The notes below the pieces were generated by a model, which worked only from the letters and a program-made list of their open reading frames with translations, was not told where the DNA came from and ran no database searches. From Desulfobacula sp. (GTDB lineage Bacteria > Desulfobacterota > Desulfobacteria > Desulfobacterales > Desulfobacteraceae): a stretch of 46,847 nt of DNA. The translations under genes and the position numbers were made by a program. Shown here piece after piece: positions 16,663-23,874 of this stretch. The stretch's first letter is position 1; each line of letters opens with the position of its first letter. The DNA is taken from positions 1 through 46,847 of the forward strand of contig JABGOU010000032.1 of the NCBI GenBank assembly GCA_018645325.1, in the 5' to 3' direction.

Positions 16663-18219
16663 CTATTGCCTATCCTCTACGTAATCCATAACGTCTTCAA
16701 AGGACGAGATGGCAGCATCGATCAACATGATTGAATATTTCTTATTGTGAACCCCGTTGCCGTGAATAACGATATCCATAAAATCTTGACCCTGCTTCAA
16801 CATCGTCTTTGCAGTCTCCAGGTCTGTTTTAGACAGTTTGGGCTCAGTGTCAGTTAATATGTCAACGGCCTCCTGCAGGATTTCACGGGAATATTCAATT
16901 TCTTTCTTTAATTCTTTTTTCCAGTCCTCAAGCATTTTGTCATGTCCTTTGACATGACATTGCACGCATGTTTTGCCCGAGGCACCCAGAACCCTTTGAC
17001 CTTTAGCAGTGGTTTTCATTTCATTATGGCATCCAAAACAATTGGTTCTCACCTTGTACATGGGCTCAATAGCATCCAAAACACCTTTTCTTTTTTCTCC
17101 CTTTGCAAGCATAACCTGGTATTGATGAGGCTCAGGGTGGCAGGCAGCACAACCTTTTTTAATAGTTGATTTTAAGGCAAGTTGACCAAAAGGTTCTTTT
17201 TCTGACGCCGCTTTTCCAGATTTCGCATGGGTAATGGGTCTGTGGCAGTCAAAACAGCGTGCATTTTTAACAGTGACATGTTTTTCATGCATCAGTTTCT
17301 TGTTAGTGTCTTCTTTTAATCGTTCGGCCCGGTCATGGCAGGACCGGCAGTTTTCTTTTTTAATGGTATCCGTTCCCAGAGTTAGAGCAGTCTGAAGCAT
17401 ACCATTCTCAAAGTAGGCTTCAACGCTACCTCCGCCTGTGGCCTGGATCAGGTCTATGTGGCAACTTACGCAGGAAACCGCTGCTTTTTGAAGCATTTCA
17501 TGGGTAATTGGCTTTTCCCCGGAAGTTTGAATGGGTTTTTTGGGGAGCTCGTGGCACAAAATGCATTTGGCACGGTCCTGATTAAATGTCTCATTTGTAA
17601 AATGACACTGGTGGCAGGAAGCTTTTGTGACTTCAAATTTTTTTTGATTGGTTTCATGCTGATGACAGGAAGTGCATTGGAGCTTCTGGCCTTCTATTTG
17701 GTTTTTTAGGTCAAGATGAGAAAGGTGAACAAATGTAACTTTTTCAGTAAATTTAATTTTTTTGGTTTTAAATTTGTCATCAGGTTTGCCATGACAGGCT
17801 GATGTCATACAACTGTCATCAATTATTCTTGGACGGGTTTGAACTGATTCCCCTCCCAGATTCAGATAAGAAAAACGATCAGGAGCAACCGCCGGAATAT
17901 GGTTTTGAATCAACCCTGCCGGCATTTTGGTCAGTTGTTTTCCGGGAGGGTAATGGCATTGCGCGCAACCAATATCTTTGTGTTTATCCTTTTTTAAGAG
18001 TTCATAGCTTTTTTGAACAATATTCGGATAGGTGATCACATGGCAATAACCGCAGAAAAATTGAGGCTTTGGAGGTTCTGGAGATGGTAAATTATTTGGA
18101 TTTTGACTATTTTGTTGTGCACCTAACACAATAGATCCAAATGTTTGAATCCCCAAAGAACATAAAAGAAAAAGAAAAATCTTGAAATGGTTTTTCATCG
18201 AGTCTTTACTGGCTGTCAT
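16663..18219 (-). CDS. Dodecahaem c-type cytochrome, exported
   Basis: This 518-residue protein has a signal peptide (hydrophobic residues 12-34) and twelve haem sites. Eleven are CxxCH: CGYCH, CAQCH, CTSCH, CHQCH, CILCH, CVSCH, CRSCH, CFDCH, CAACH, CFGCH and CVQCH. One is CX4CH at residues 137-143 (CMTSACH), a spacing also known in tetrahaem cytochrome c3. Many isolated histidines could supply second ligands. After the last haem, about 90 residues without cysteine (EDWKKELKKEIEYSREI onward) look helical and may be a docking domain. The start overlaps the end of the receiver-like gene by 14 bases, with AGGAG 8 bases before the ATG. It probably wires the molybdoenzyme to other periplasmic cytochromes. 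Confidence 0.87.
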   Translation of the reverse strand: MTASKDSMKNHFKIFLFLLCSLGIQTFGSIVLGAQQNSQNPNNLPSPEPPKPQFFCGYCHVITYPNIVQKSYELLKKDKHKDIGCAQCHYPPGKQLTKMPAGLIQNHIPAVAPDRFSYLNLGGESVQTRPRIIDDSCMTSACHGKPDDKFKTKKIKFTEKVTFVHLSHLDLKNQIEGQKLQCTSCHQHETNQKKFEVTKASCHQCHFTNETFNQDRAKCILCHELPKKPIQTSGEKPITHEMLQKAAVSCVSCHIDLIQATGGGSVEAYFENGMLQTALTLGTDTIKKENCRSCHDRAERLKEDTNKKLMHEKHVTVKNARCFDCHRPITHAKSGKAASEKEPFGQLALKSTIKKGCAACHPEPHQYQVMLAKGEKRKGVLDAIEPMYKVRTNCFGCHNEMKTTAKGQRVLGASGKTCVQCHVKGHDKMLEDWKKELKKEIEYSREILQEAVDILTDTEPKLSKTDLETAKTMLKQGQDFMDIVIHGNGVHNKKYSIMLIDAAISSFEDVMDYVEDRQ

Positions 18220-18586
18220 CTCTTATGCTCCTAAGTAAATAAAATAGTTCATCAGGGTCAATGGATTTGTTGATACATGCATATACGTGGTAGCATATCG
18301 TTTCTTTAAGCTTTGGATGGTAGTTTTTGTCCGACATACACAAAAACGGGGTATGGGAATATTGTACAGTTAATTCTCTCACCTTTCTGTTCTCAACAGG
18401 GACGGTATCGATATCTATTAAAACTGCCATACATTCTTCCCAGGATAAATACGCTTCTAATTTCTTAATCGATTTTATGGTAATTCCTTTATACTCCTCC
18501 TCCATGAGCAGCTGAATCAAGGACTTGTATCCGTCGTCACTTTTGCCCACAATAACAATCAAAGTTTCAGCACAATCTTTATCCAT
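18206..18586 (-). CDS. Receiver-like protein, stand-alone
   Basis: This protein of about 126 residues resembles a response-regulator receiver domain without an output domain. A hydrophobic strand LIVIVG is followed by VLIDIDTVP, whose aspartates sit where the phosphorylated residue is expected. Then PFLCMSD supplies a Ser/Thr position and CINKSIDPDEL a conserved lysine. The acidic pair near the N-terminus is not clear, so it may be a degenerate receiver. It is the first gene of the 13-gene operon; no histidine kinase is nearby. The ATG at 18586 is preceded by a 16-base tandem duplication that moves the best ribosome site one repeat upstream (see the repeat entry). A TTG at 18607 is in frame but has no usable spacing. 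Confidence 0.6.
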   Translation of the reverse strand: MDKDCAETLIVIVGKSDDGYKSLIQLLMEEEYKGITIKSIKKLEAYLSWEECMAVLIDIDTVPVENRKVRELTVQYSHTPFLCMSDKNYHPKLKETICYHVYACINKSIDPDELFYLLRSIRDDSQ

Positions 18587-18609
18587 GACAATCTTTATCC
18601 ATGACAATC
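18572..18609. repeat. 16-base tandem duplication at the start of the receiver-like gene
   Basis: The unit AATCTTTATCCATGAC (plus strand) occurs at 18574-18589 and again at 18590-18605, with matching bases on both sides. On the minus strand each copy contains an ATG. The upstream ATG (18602) has AAAGGTGA six bases before it but opens only a seven-codon frame, whose stop overlaps the downstream ATG region. The downstream ATG (18586) opens the real gene. Confidence 0.85.
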
Positions 18610-18709
18610 ACCTTTGATTTGATCTGTAAATTATAGCAAAAAGACCGAAATGATTAGATATTGATACTCAAATAGCTACTTTAAATACTCATACCCATCA
18701 TTTGTGATA

Positions 18710-18726
18710 ATCAATATTTGTGCCAA
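18710..18726 (-). promoter_or_regulatory. Sigma-54-like -24/-12 promoter for the respiratory operon
   Basis: On the minus strand the sequence is TTGGCACAAATATTGAT. The -24 box TTGGCAC is perfect and the spacing to TTG is correct; the usual GC at -12 reads GA. Transcription would start near 18699, about 110 bases before the first gene. The adjacent gene (19008-21230) encodes a sigma-54 activator, which supports the call. The gap 18608-19007 otherwise holds the inverted repeats listed below. Confidence 0.55.
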
Positions 18727-18746
18727 AACGTGTGACTTGTCTGAAC

Positions 18747-18762
18747 GACATAGGAATGTGTC
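18747..18762. promoter_or_regulatory. Inverted repeat near the sigma-54-like promoter
   Basis: GACATA-GGAA-TGTGTC is an imperfect inverted repeat centred about 55 bases upstream of the proposed start site. It shares GTGTC/GAC half-sites with the repeat at 18935-18957. A role as an activator site is speculative. Confidence 0.3.
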
Positions 18763-18796
18763 TATTTGTAAATGCTGTAAAGACTAAGAATAAAAG

Positions 18797-18810
18797 GTTA
18801 TCAGGATAAC
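18797..18810. promoter_or_regulatory. Perfect 14-base palindrome GTTATC-AG-GATAAC
   Basis: Two perfect 6-base arms separated by AG lie about 105 bases upstream of the proposed sigma-54 start, in the range where enhancer-binding proteins bind. No known factor is recognised. Confidence 0.35.
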
Positions 18811-18934
18811 TTAAAAATCTGAAATTGATATTCCATAAAGATGGTAATAGAAATTAAGATTAGGATAAAATGTCCTGTTTATGGGGCATAAAAAGCATAT
18901 CAAAAATGATTATTCAATTAATTCAAACAATTAA

Positions 18935-18957
18935 GTGTGTCCAGTATATAGACACGC
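18935..18957. promoter_or_regulatory. Inverted repeat GTGTGTC-N9-GACACGC
   Basis: Six of seven arm positions pair. It lies between the end of the activator gene and the proposed promoter, about 245 bases upstream of the start site. It could be an enhancer site for the activator. A weak terminator for the activator gene is an alternative, although no uridine run follows. Confidence 0.35.
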
Positions 18958-19007
18958 TTTGCCTCCTTTGAGAATGAAATAGAATTACAAGAATATTAAT
19001 GAATGCC

Positions 19008-21230
19008 TTAGGAAGGAGAAGAAATATTATGATTTTTAAGTTTTACATATAATGTGGATCGGCCAATTCCTAATGCCTTTGCTGCGGCTTTTTTATTCCA
19101 GCTGCATGCTTCCAGAGTCTCAATCAGATGTTGTTTTTCAATATCTTTAAGTAGACTTCCATTAGAATTGTTATTATTTTGTTTAGAGGAATCAGAACAC
19201 TGAATTGCAAAAGGAAGGTCTGAGAAATGAACATATTGATCCTTTGCAAGGACAACGGCATGTTCCACACTGTTTTGCAGTTCTCTGACATTTCCGGGCC
19301 AGAAATGCCCGAGCAAAACCCGCATTGCATTGGAGGTAAAATGCTTGATTGTTTTATTTTCTTGGCCTGCAAAATATTGTAAAAAATGGCGTGCCAGCAA
19401 AGGAATATCATTACGCCGTGTTCTAAGGGGAGGCAGATTAATAGGAATAACATTGAGCCTATAGAAAAGGTCTTCACGAAACAGACCTATTTTAACCTGG
19501 CTAAGAAGGTCTTTATTGGTAGCCGCTAGTATCCGGACATCAATATCCAGTGAATTGGCTCCGCCAATACGTTCGAATTTTTTAGCTTGCAATACCCTGA
19601 GTAATTTAACCTGGGCTGAAAGATCTATCTCGCCAATTTCATCTAGGAAAACTGTTCCTTTATCAGCTTGTTCAAAACGGCCGGGCTTTTTTTGATCTGC
19701 CCCGGTAAAACTACCTTTTTCATGCCCAAAAAGTTCACTCTCTAAAAGGGTAGCAGGGTATGCCGAACAATTTATGACAATAAAAGGCTTATCCTTTCTG
19801 GGGCTGTTGTCATGAATAGCCTTGGCAACAAGCTCCTTACCTGTCCCACTCTCTCCCTGTATAAGAATAGTTGCATCGGAAACGCAGACATCTTTTATAA
19901 GCCTGTATATAACTTGCATCTGTGGGGCTTTGCCTAAAATTCCGCTAAACCCTGTTGTCAAACCTGTCCTTTCTTCTAAATCACGGATTTCATCTCCATG
20001 GGAGACCGCCCTTATAATAGAAGAAGTTGTCTGATTTAAAATCAGTTCAATGACTTCTAATTCTTTTGTAACACATTGACAGTCCCCCGGGCATCCAATA
20101 CAGATGGCTCCCAGAATAGTGTCTTTATGCCGTAATGGAAAAGAGGCTATTTTTTTTGCAGAATCAAAATCTGCAATATTCAGGGGAAAAGATTTTTTTT
20201 CTTTAAAGTCATGAACTTGAAGACTTGCAAGGTAATTTTGAAATGTATCAATATTTTTTCCTTCAAGCGTAAGATTTCCATTTTCCGAATGTATGAAAAG
20301 AATTTTGCGGTTGGTACTAAAAACAAGCATGATTATCTTCCGGCACGTCACAATATCCTGAAGCTTTTGAATCAAATAGATACAGATCTCATCTAACTTC
20401 AAAAGCCCCCCTGTCTCCTTGGCTATCTCAAAAGATGTCCGGGTTTGACGATAGGATCGGTCAAGCTCGATATTTTTATCCTTGAGCTTTTGTGTGCTGG
20501 TATTGATTCTTCTAAGCATATTTGAAAAAGAGACGGATAAAAGACCGACTTCACCATCCCCGTTCATATTGATTTCGACTTCAGCATCACCATGATCAAT
20601 TTTTTCAACAGTCTGTGTCAGTTCTTGCAATGGTCTAGTAATGCGTTTGATAAAAATATGAGCAACAAAAAGAGAAGTGATTAAAAGACCAAGGATGATG
20701 AGACTCATCTGATACCAGAGTCTGAATGCCTTTTCCATATAAGGTTTTTCAGAAATCCCCAGGCGTAAGACACCCGCTTTTCCTTCAAATATTGGCCATG
20801 CCACATCAATATATTTGTTGCCGTCATTTGAAATGATCTTTTGCATGTGGCCCCGGGAGTTATCCTCGGGTTGATTTGCTTTGATCAAATCAAAAGGAAA
20901 GTCATCTTCAAAAGTATGGGCAAGAAGTTGGGAGTTGTTCACAATAAAAAGGTAACCCACTGTGGGGTTGCTTTTTTTCCTGTAATCCAGCAACTTTTGT
21001 AAAGCCATTCGATCATTGATAAGAACGATATCAGCAGCTTCAAGAGCCAGGCTGTGGGCAATGTTATCGGCCTGGATCATGGCAACTTGAAACAGACTGT
21101 TTTTATACCGGTGGGTGACCAATAAAGTGATAATAATACCGCTTGTAATGACAATAGTTGTAATGATTAATGTCAGTTTCTTTCTAAGACTTGCCGGTCC
21201 CATTAGTCCTCTTTTTTTTATATCGCTCAA
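19008..21230 (-). CDS. Membrane-bound sigma-54-dependent transcriptional activator (sensor-HAMP-GAF-AAA+-Fis)
   Basis: This 740-residue protein combines sensing and gene activation in one chain. A membrane helix at about 19-38, a periplasmic region 41-172 and a second helix at about 175-194 are followed by a HAMP segment (about 195-250) and a GAF-like domain (about 270-405). The AAA+ domain has Walker A GESGTGKE (459-466), the sigma-54 contact loop GSFTGA (506-511; a common variant of GAFTGA) and Walker B GTVFLDEI (525-532). The C-terminal Fis-type helix-turn-helix has AAAKALGIGRSTLYVKL. The GAF part contains Cys377, 380, 384 and 386 in a ten-residue stretch. The gene overlaps the PhnD-like gene upstream by up to 47 bases; an in-frame ATG at 21203 is an alternative start. 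It probably activates the adjacent operon. Confidence 0.88.
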   Translation of the reverse strand: MSDIKKRGLMGPASLRKKLTLIITTIVITSGIIITLLVTHRYKNSLFQVAMIQADNIAHSLALEAADIVLINDRMALQKLLDYRKKSNPTVGYLFIVNNSQLLAHTFEDDFPFDLIKANQPEDNSRGHMQKIISNDGNKYIDVAWPIFEGKAGVLRLGISEKPYMEKAFRLWYQMSLIILGLLITSLFVAHIFIKRITRPLQELTQTVEKIDHGDAEVEINMNGDGEVGLLSVSFSNMLRRINTSTQKLKDKNIELDRSYRQTRTSFEIAKETGGLLKLDEICIYLIQKLQDIVTCRKIIMLVFSTNRKILFIHSENGNLTLEGKNIDTFQNYLASLQVHDFKEKKSFPLNIADFDSAKKIASFPLRHKDTILGAICIGCPGDCQCVTKELEVIELILNQTTSSIIRAVSHGDEIRDLEERTGLTTGFSGILGKAPQMQVIYRLIKDVCVSDATILIQGESGTGKELVAKAIHDNSPRKDKPFIVINCSAYPATLLESELFGHEKGSFTGADQKKPGRFEQADKGTVFLDEIGEIDLSAQVKLLRVLQAKKFERIGGANSLDIDVRILAATNKDLLSQVKIGLFREDLFYRLNVIPINLPPLRTRRNDIPLLARHFLQYFAGQENKTIKHFTSNAMRVLLGHFWPGNVRELQNSVEHAVVLAKDQYVHFSDLPFAIQCSDSSKQNNNNSNGSLLKDIEKQHLIETLEACSWNKKAAAKALGIGRSTLYVKLKNHNISSPS

Positions 21231-22149
21231 TTTCTTGTTTCAATTTTGTGATGGGTCGATACCATGACTCCCGGGGAGTTACAAATTTATCAACAAATAA
21301 AGACTCCTGGATCTGTTTGCCTTCAGGATCTAAATGCATATTCAACAAAATATCTTTGATCTTGTTTTTCAAAACCAGGGGCAGTGAACTGGAAGAGACA
21401 AAGGGCGGACTCCCAAAGGGAATAGATTTTTTTATTATCCGTGTATTGGCAGTATATTCTGGATTTGTTTTATGATAATATTCCCAGATATGACTGTCAA
21501 CAGCAGCACCATCCACTAGAGATTTTGCCACGGCAATAATGGAATTGTCATGGGAATAAGTATAGGTGGTTTCTTTAAAAAATAATTGAGGTGTTTCTCC
21601 TTTCATGGCCAACCAATAGTTGGGAACAAGAGTGCCGGTATTGGAATCAGGGTCAGTAAAAGCAAAGGTTTTTCCCCTTAAATCTTCCAGTGTTTTATTT
21701 GAGCTTTTTTTATTGACGATCAAGTATGACTGGTAATAGGGTTCACCTCGAACAAGGGGAACTGCCAAGGCCTCTATCTGGAATATATCTTTCCCGTTTG
21801 CATAGGGACCCGAACAGATGAGTGCAAGATCGATTTGCTGTTTTTGAAAAAGTTCATTGATCTCCCCATATGTTTTCCGCTGTATGAGAAGAATCTGATA
21901 GCCCATCTTTTTGCCTATATAATCCATTAAGGATTTGTATTTTGAAATAGTTTCCTTTGGGGAAATCATGGCAGCAATTGCTACTCGCAGGTTTGAATGA
22001 TCAGTTACCTTGTCTGTTAGTGAAGGAGCTGATAATGTTTTGGAAAAATCAACTTGTTTATATTCTGAATCAGTTGAACAAGCCGGGAAAAATAAAATTG
22101 AGATAAGAAAGAAAATAACTATTAAATTTTTTTTATAAATAATATTCAT
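21184..22149 (-). CDS. PhnD-like periplasmic binding lipoprotein
   Basis: This protein of about 321 residues has a lipoprotein signal ending LFFPACS, followed by a periplasmic-binding fold of the PhnD (phosphate/phosphonate-binding) family. Typical segments are LRVAIAAMISPKETISKY, LMDYIGKKMGYQILLIQRK, IDLALICSGPYANG and TFAFTDPDSNTGTLVP. No ABC permease or ATPase genes are nearby. Instead it overlaps the gene for a membrane sigma-54 activator, so it likely acts as a ligand sensor. PhnD-like proteins AioX, ArxX and similar are known oxyanion sensors for arsenic-metabolising operons, which makes an oxyanion ligand plausible but not shown. The ATG at 22149 is favoured by AAGGA at a spacing of 5. 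Confidence 0.85.
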   Translation of the reverse strand: MNIIYKKNLIVIFFLISILFFPACSTDSEYKQVDFSKTLSAPSLTDKVTDHSNLRVAIAAMISPKETISKYKSLMDYIGKKMGYQILLIQRKTYGEINELFQKQQIDLALICSGPYANGKDIFQIEALAVPLVRGEPYYQSYLIVNKKSSNKTLEDLRGKTFAFTDPDSNTGTLVPNYWLAMKGETPQLFFKETTYTYSHDNSIIAVAKSLVDGAAVDSHIWEYYHKTNPEYTANTRIIKKSIPFGSPPFVSSSSLPLVLKNKIKDILLNMHLDPEGKQIQESLFVDKFVTPRESWYRPITKLKQEIERYKKKRTNGTGKS

Positions 22150-22180
22150 CAAAATCCTTTTGCAAACAAGTTGAAAAAAA

Positions 22181-22209
22181 ATTATAGATTTTTATTTTGA
22201 TTACCACAA
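22181..22209 (-). promoter_or_regulatory. Candidate promoter of the sensor/activator gene pair
   Basis: On the minus strand TTGTGG is followed by a 17-base spacer and a perfect TATAAT, about 32 bases before the PhnD-like ATG. The -35 is weak (TTG only). Confidence 0.45.
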
Positions 22210-22242
22210 TGGTATACAACATTTAACAAAAGATCAAACAGC

Positions 22243-23220
22243 TTAAACAGAGATGATTTCCATGATAACTCGGGCAAGCTTTTCCGGGTCATGCCGGGCA
22301 ATTTTTGCTTTAGCATCTAAAATATCAACCTGGTGCAGGTTTCGATGATCCCAGAAAGAATCTGCCATATCGATTTTTACAAAATCTGATTTTTGCTTGG
22401 AATAAACATCAAGGATTTTTTGCATTGGTTTTGTATCGTTGCCGATAAGACCGTCAATTTTTCGTCCGAGACAATCTTCCAATTTGACCACAAAATCTTT
22501 CCCTGAAAAATTGTGGGTTTCTCCAAATTTTGTCATAATATTAATGGTGAAATAAATTTTTGCTGATGTATTTTGAAGGGCCTCCTTTACTCCTGGCACA
22601 ATCAGATTTGGGATAATGCTGGTAAACAGGTCGCCTGGTCCGATAAAAACAAAATCAGCCTTGGCAATTGCATCTAAAACCGGGGGGAATACAGAAATTG
22701 TTGCATGGTGATGGGGAACCAGAAATACATCTCTTATCTGTTCGCGCTGTGTTCCCCGGGGCAGATCAATAGCTTCTTCGCCATAGATTCTTTTTCCGTC
22801 CGTGAGTTCTGCAACCAGGGTTGCCCTGTCTATTGTAACAGGAAGGATAGTGCCGTCTACTTCAAGTATTTCAGCAAGGGCAGAAACACCTGCTGGAAAA
22901 TTTCCTGTATATCTTGAGAGCATTGTTAAAAGCATGTTGCCGGCGCTATGGCCTGCCAGATTACGATCTTTCTTAAAACGTTTTAACAGAATGGAGCGGC
23001 AGGCATCCTGATATGGAGACAAGGCAAGGATGCATTTTAGAATATCTCCCGGGGGCAATATTCCAAGTTCATCCCTTAATCTGCCCGTGCTCCCGCCTGA
23101 ATCCACCATGGAGACTATGGCAGTTGTTTGTATGTTTTTTAAATCTCTTAATCCGGATAATAATATGAATTGACCACTGCCACCGCCGATGGTAACAATT
23201 TCTTTACCTTTTATTTCCAT
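22243..23220 (-). CDS. yvcK: YvcK/CofD-like protein (gluconeogenesis factor family)
   Basis: This 325-residue cytoplasmic protein matches the YvcK family. It has the glycine-rich loop TIGGGSGQFILLSGL at residues 11-25, then VSMVDSGGSTGRLRDE and GDILKCILAL, and later FVFIGPGDLFTSIIPNL and VPGVKEAL. YvcK binds UDP-sugars and influences cell shape and central carbon metabolism in Bacillus; the related CofD is a transferase of F420 synthesis. The length and the GGGSG and VDSGGSTG motifs favour YvcK. It lies 90 bases downstream of a cysteine-cluster gene on the same strand and may share the dgt transcript. It shows no link to the respiratory operon. Confidence 0.85.
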   Translation of the reverse strand: MEIKGKEIVTIGGGSGQFILLSGLRDLKNIQTTAIVSMVDSGGSTGRLRDELGILPPGDILKCILALSPYQDACRSILLKRFKKDRNLAGHSAGNMLLTMLSRYTGNFPAGVSALAEILEVDGTILPVTIDRATLVAELTDGKRIYGEEAIDLPRGTQREQIRDVFLVPHHHATISVFPPVLDAIAKADFVFIGPGDLFTSIIPNLIVPGVKEALQNTSAKIYFTINIMTKFGETHNFSGKDFVVKLEDCLGRKIDGLIGNDTKPMQKILDVYSKQKSDFVKIDMADSFWDHRNLHQVDILDAKAKIARHDPEKLARVIMEIISV

Positions 23221-23310
23221 AAAATTCCCTTTGATACAAAATTGGTCCCTGGCATAACACCATTCACTTCTTAATTTAAAGGATATGTGCCAAATAAACT
23301 ATTAAAAGAA

Positions 23311-23865
23311 TTATGACAAAATCAACATTTGCGCAATGGATTCTTTTATTTTACCGGTTTTATTGAAGTCCTGTCGAAACCTTGTTTCAATTAAGGCCAT
23401 TTGTTGATAAAAAGGTGTTCTGTCAAATTTGATATATGGCTTATCATCAAATAAGCCTGCATCACAACCAGGGGCTTTGACAGGTTCAAATCCAGGCTTG
23501 CACAGCTCATGGGGCAACCCATGAAGCCTGCAAATCATAGGTCTGTATGTGTATAGAAGACATCGGCCATTTTCATTTACAGGGCAGAAAATTGTTGAAG
23601 TATTGATTTTTAAGTTTTCAGAAAAAGTCTTTTTAATATAAATATCCGCTCTGTTCAATATGTTTTTTTTTAGGTCTTGATCAAGTCTGTTAAAGCCATG
23701 AATTAAATAGGTTTTTTCAATATAAGTATGGTGAAAAAATAAAGAGTTACAGCAATTGTCTTTACACCCGTTACAAATAAAATTATAGCCGGCGGCAATT
23801 TTGCCCCAGGTTTGATCCATGTCTTTATAAAGGTCTTTGAGGGCTTTAAAGGGGTTTTGAGTCAT
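23311..23865 (-). CDS. YkgJ-type cysteine-cluster protein
   Basis: This 184-residue protein has the family cysteine pattern: FICNGCKDNCCNSLFFHH near the N-terminus, CPVNENGRCLLYTYRPMICR in the middle and a third set HELCKPGFE. It follows dgt after only 9 bases without a clear ribosome site, so translation is probably coupled to dgt. The family is thought to chelate zinc or iron; its function is unsettled. It is shorter than the family member at 1421-2164 and not closely similar to it outside the cysteines. Confidence 0.72.
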   Translation of the reverse strand: MTQNPFKALKDLYKDMDQTWGKIAAGYNFICNGCKDNCCNSLFFHHTYIEKTYLIHGFNRLDQDLKKNILNRADIYIKKTFSENLKINTSTIFCPVNENGRCLLYTYRPMICRLHGLPHELCKPGFEPVKAPGCDAGLFDDKPYIKFDRTPFYQQMALIETRFRQDFNKTGKIKESIAQMLILS

Positions 23866-23874
23866 GGGAGAAAA

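Noticed and set aside
3124-18586. Assignment of the operon as the Qrc quinone reductase complex
   Set aside because: Qrc has four genes in the order cytochrome, Mo-like subunit, ferredoxin, NrfD. Here the order differs, there are two ferredoxins and a TorD chaperone, and a likely molybdenum-ligand cysteine is present.
19709-19730. GSFTGA in the activator as a defective GAFTGA loop
   Set aside because: Ser at the second position is a common functional variant; Walker A and B are intact.
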